From positions 7,880 to 40,075 of the forward strand of contig PMYM01000203.1 of NCBI GenBank assembly GCA_003171235.1: a DNA stretch of 32,196 nucleotides, read 5' to 3'. Origin of the DNA: Phycisphaerales bacterium. GTDB lineage: Bacteria; Planctomycetota; Phycisphaerae; SM23-33. A model generated the notes under the pieces. It worked only from the letters and a program-made list of their open reading frames with translations. It was not told where the DNA came from and ran no database searches. Position 1 is the stretch's first letter; every line of letters starts with the position of its first letter. This document shows, piece after piece, positions 31,092 through 32,196 of the stretch. Made by a program: the position numbers and the translations under genes.

Positions 31092-32030
31092 ATGGAACTA
31101 CCTACCCAGGCTGTCCTGATGATGATTATTGCAGCGGGGAGCCTTTCCGGCTGCCACAAGAAGCATGCTGTCCCGAAAATGCCCCCAGTAAGCACGAACG
31201 AGACGGCTCGCACGAACGAGACGGTTGTAGATCCGAAATCGTTCTTTGATGAAATGCCCCCCAAACGCCCGCCAATGCCTGCTGATGGCACGGGGGTACT
31301 GAAGTTGACAGCTTCTTTGGTGGATATAGATGAAGAGGAGATTCTTGAGTTTGCGGACAGGCAACCTGTTTGGATGCGGTTTTTCTTTATCAACCTCAGC
31401 AACTCTCACCTTACTATGATCCTGCCCGGTCTTATGGGTAAGGGTCTGGGAGTAGAAATAGCTTCGACACCGGGATCTGCTGCAAACGTCAGGCTCTTGC
31501 CAATCGACGATCCCTATCTCGACTTCTCCTACAATATCTTTGGAATTGAACCTGGAAAAGGACTCTGTATCGAAGTGCTCTTGTCGGACTTCCTGGAGAT
31601 CAAGGGCGACGGTAGATGTGATATTGAGGCCAGTTTTCAACCTGTTACGAGACAATACGAAGGCGCGTGCAGATTGTCCGTCCGATTGCCCATGTCACGC
31701 AGTGGTTATGTAGATGAGCGGCGAATCTTAGACATTGTTAAGAAATTGAACGACCTCTATGATTCCGAGAGGATGTACGACCGCACCAAGGCTCTACAGG
31801 CGATTAGGACAGTGAAAGCAGTCGAGACGATGCCCTTGCTCGAACGAGCAATCAACGACTCGGAGCCATGGGTTCGGTCAGAGGGAATGACAAGCCTAAT
31901 CCGCTTGTCTTTTCCTGAGGCGAACGTGTTGCTAGAAAAGGCAAGAACTAGCACGGACGAGTATATTCGGGCGCCGGCAAGAAAAGAGCTTGATCGCCGA
32001 AAGATGACGGAAACTTCTCCTGACGACTGA
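31092..32030 (+). CDS. Predicted lipoprotein with C-terminal HEAT-like repeats
   Basis: The 312-residue product has a lipoprotein signal (MELPTQAVLMMIIAAGSLSGC, lipobox cysteine Cys21) and then a polar linker with a duplicated TNETxRTNET element. The middle (about 68-205) is a beta-rich domain I do not recognise (GVLKLTASLVDIDEEEILEF, RFFFINLSNSHLTM). Residues about 225-305 look like two HEAT-type helical pairs: TKALQAIRTVKAVETMPLLERAINDSEPWVRSEGMTSLIRLSFPEA, then LLEKARTSTDEYIRAPARKEL. It probably scaffolds protein contacts at the cell envelope. The gene is close to 50% GC by eye, clearly below the upstream genes, consistent with recent transfer. ATG 31092 with AAAGGG upstream gives a full signal peptide. 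Confidence 0.78.
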   Translation: MELPTQAVLMMIIAAGSLSGCHKKHAVPKMPPVSTNETARTNETVVDPKSFFDEMPPKRPPMPADGTGVLKLTASLVDIDEEEILEFADRQPVWMRFFFINLSNSHLTMILPGLMGKGLGVEIASTPGSAANVRLLPIDDPYLDFSYNIFGIEPGKGLCIEVLLSDFLEIKGDGRCDIEASFQPVTRQYEGACRLSVRLPMSRSGYVDERRILDIVKKLNDLYDSERMYDRTKALQAIRTVKAVETMPLLERAINDSEPWVRSEGMTSLIRLSFPEANVLLEKARTSTDEYIRAPARKELDRRKMTETSPDD

Positions 32031-32196
32031 ACGGCTCTCCTCTACGCCTCCTCCCGCGCCCGTGCCAGGCCCGCGGATGAAATGCCCTACGTTTCAACGC
32101 CCACCATCATCCAGCGCCATCGAGAGGGCGATGCCGCTGATTCGGGCAGGAGGCGGGGGCGGCTGGAAAGGCATGAGAATCATGCCACCCGCCGGG

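Overview
The window is high-GC (roughly 60-65% by eye) and looks like a chromosomal segment of a Planctomycetota bacterium, probably Phycisphaerae-like. The pointers are a large membrane-anchored protein at 6981-8534 whose 'PLNPDGTVNY...GVTPQNNAA' start and 'GYLLYSVG' end I know only from planctomycetes and relatives, a secreted LamG/glycoside-hydrolase giant, a secreted FGE-fold protein, and intergenic spaces full of short-period inverted repeats. No rRNA, tRNA, CRISPR or phage module was seen.

Layout. 1-2697 (minus): a shikimate group, DAHP synthase (aroF) then chorismate synthase (aroC), then the first 16 codons of another gene running off the left edge. 3239-4809 (minus): an ABC permease and ATPase of ModB/ModC type without a binding-protein gene. 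It diverges, across a strong dyad, from two overlapping amidohydrolase-fold genes (4925-6563), of which the first has lost its metal-ligand motifs. 6981-8534 (minus): the planctomycete-type protein. 8847-9875: class II fructose-bisphosphate aldolase with a promoter, a hairpin-rich leader and a terminator. 9960-10904 (minus): aldo/keto reductase. 11006-13457: PhoB/PhoR-like two-component pair. 13570-14490 miaA converges on gluQ (14533-15480, minus); both act on tRNA. 15585-16844 (minus): secreted FGE-fold protein. 17119-17550 rpiB, 17725-18540 short-chain dehydrogenase. 18537-21544 (minus): CHASE3/DUF4118/PAS hybrid-sensor kinase with a downstream lone receiver. 22211-23581: TolC-like outer membrane lipoprotein. 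23599-24315: a REP-associated tyrosine transposase (RAYT) with a nonsense codon, bracketed by its inverted REP hairpins. 24392-25480: enolase-superfamily dehydratase/racemase. 25561-26119 (minus): hicAB toxin-antitoxin pair bracketed by two direct copies of a second palindrome family. 26543-30229: 1228-residue secreted LamG/TIM-barrel protein. 30293-32030: a visibly less GC-rich tail with a 27-residue basic peptide, a membrane protein and a HEAT-like lipoprotein.

The genes are mostly independent housekeeping or accessory units, not one pathway. What ties the window together is its non-coding DNA: (i) a REP hairpin family with its own, broken, RAYT; (ii) a CATGGTCA palindrome family with a compensatory stem change; (iii) at least six unrelated short-period repeat sequences that share one layout, with an arm starting within about 1-20 bases of a stop codon and usually an inverted partner before the next gene. 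These are the most interesting signals here. Nothing recognisable was seen in 32031-32196.
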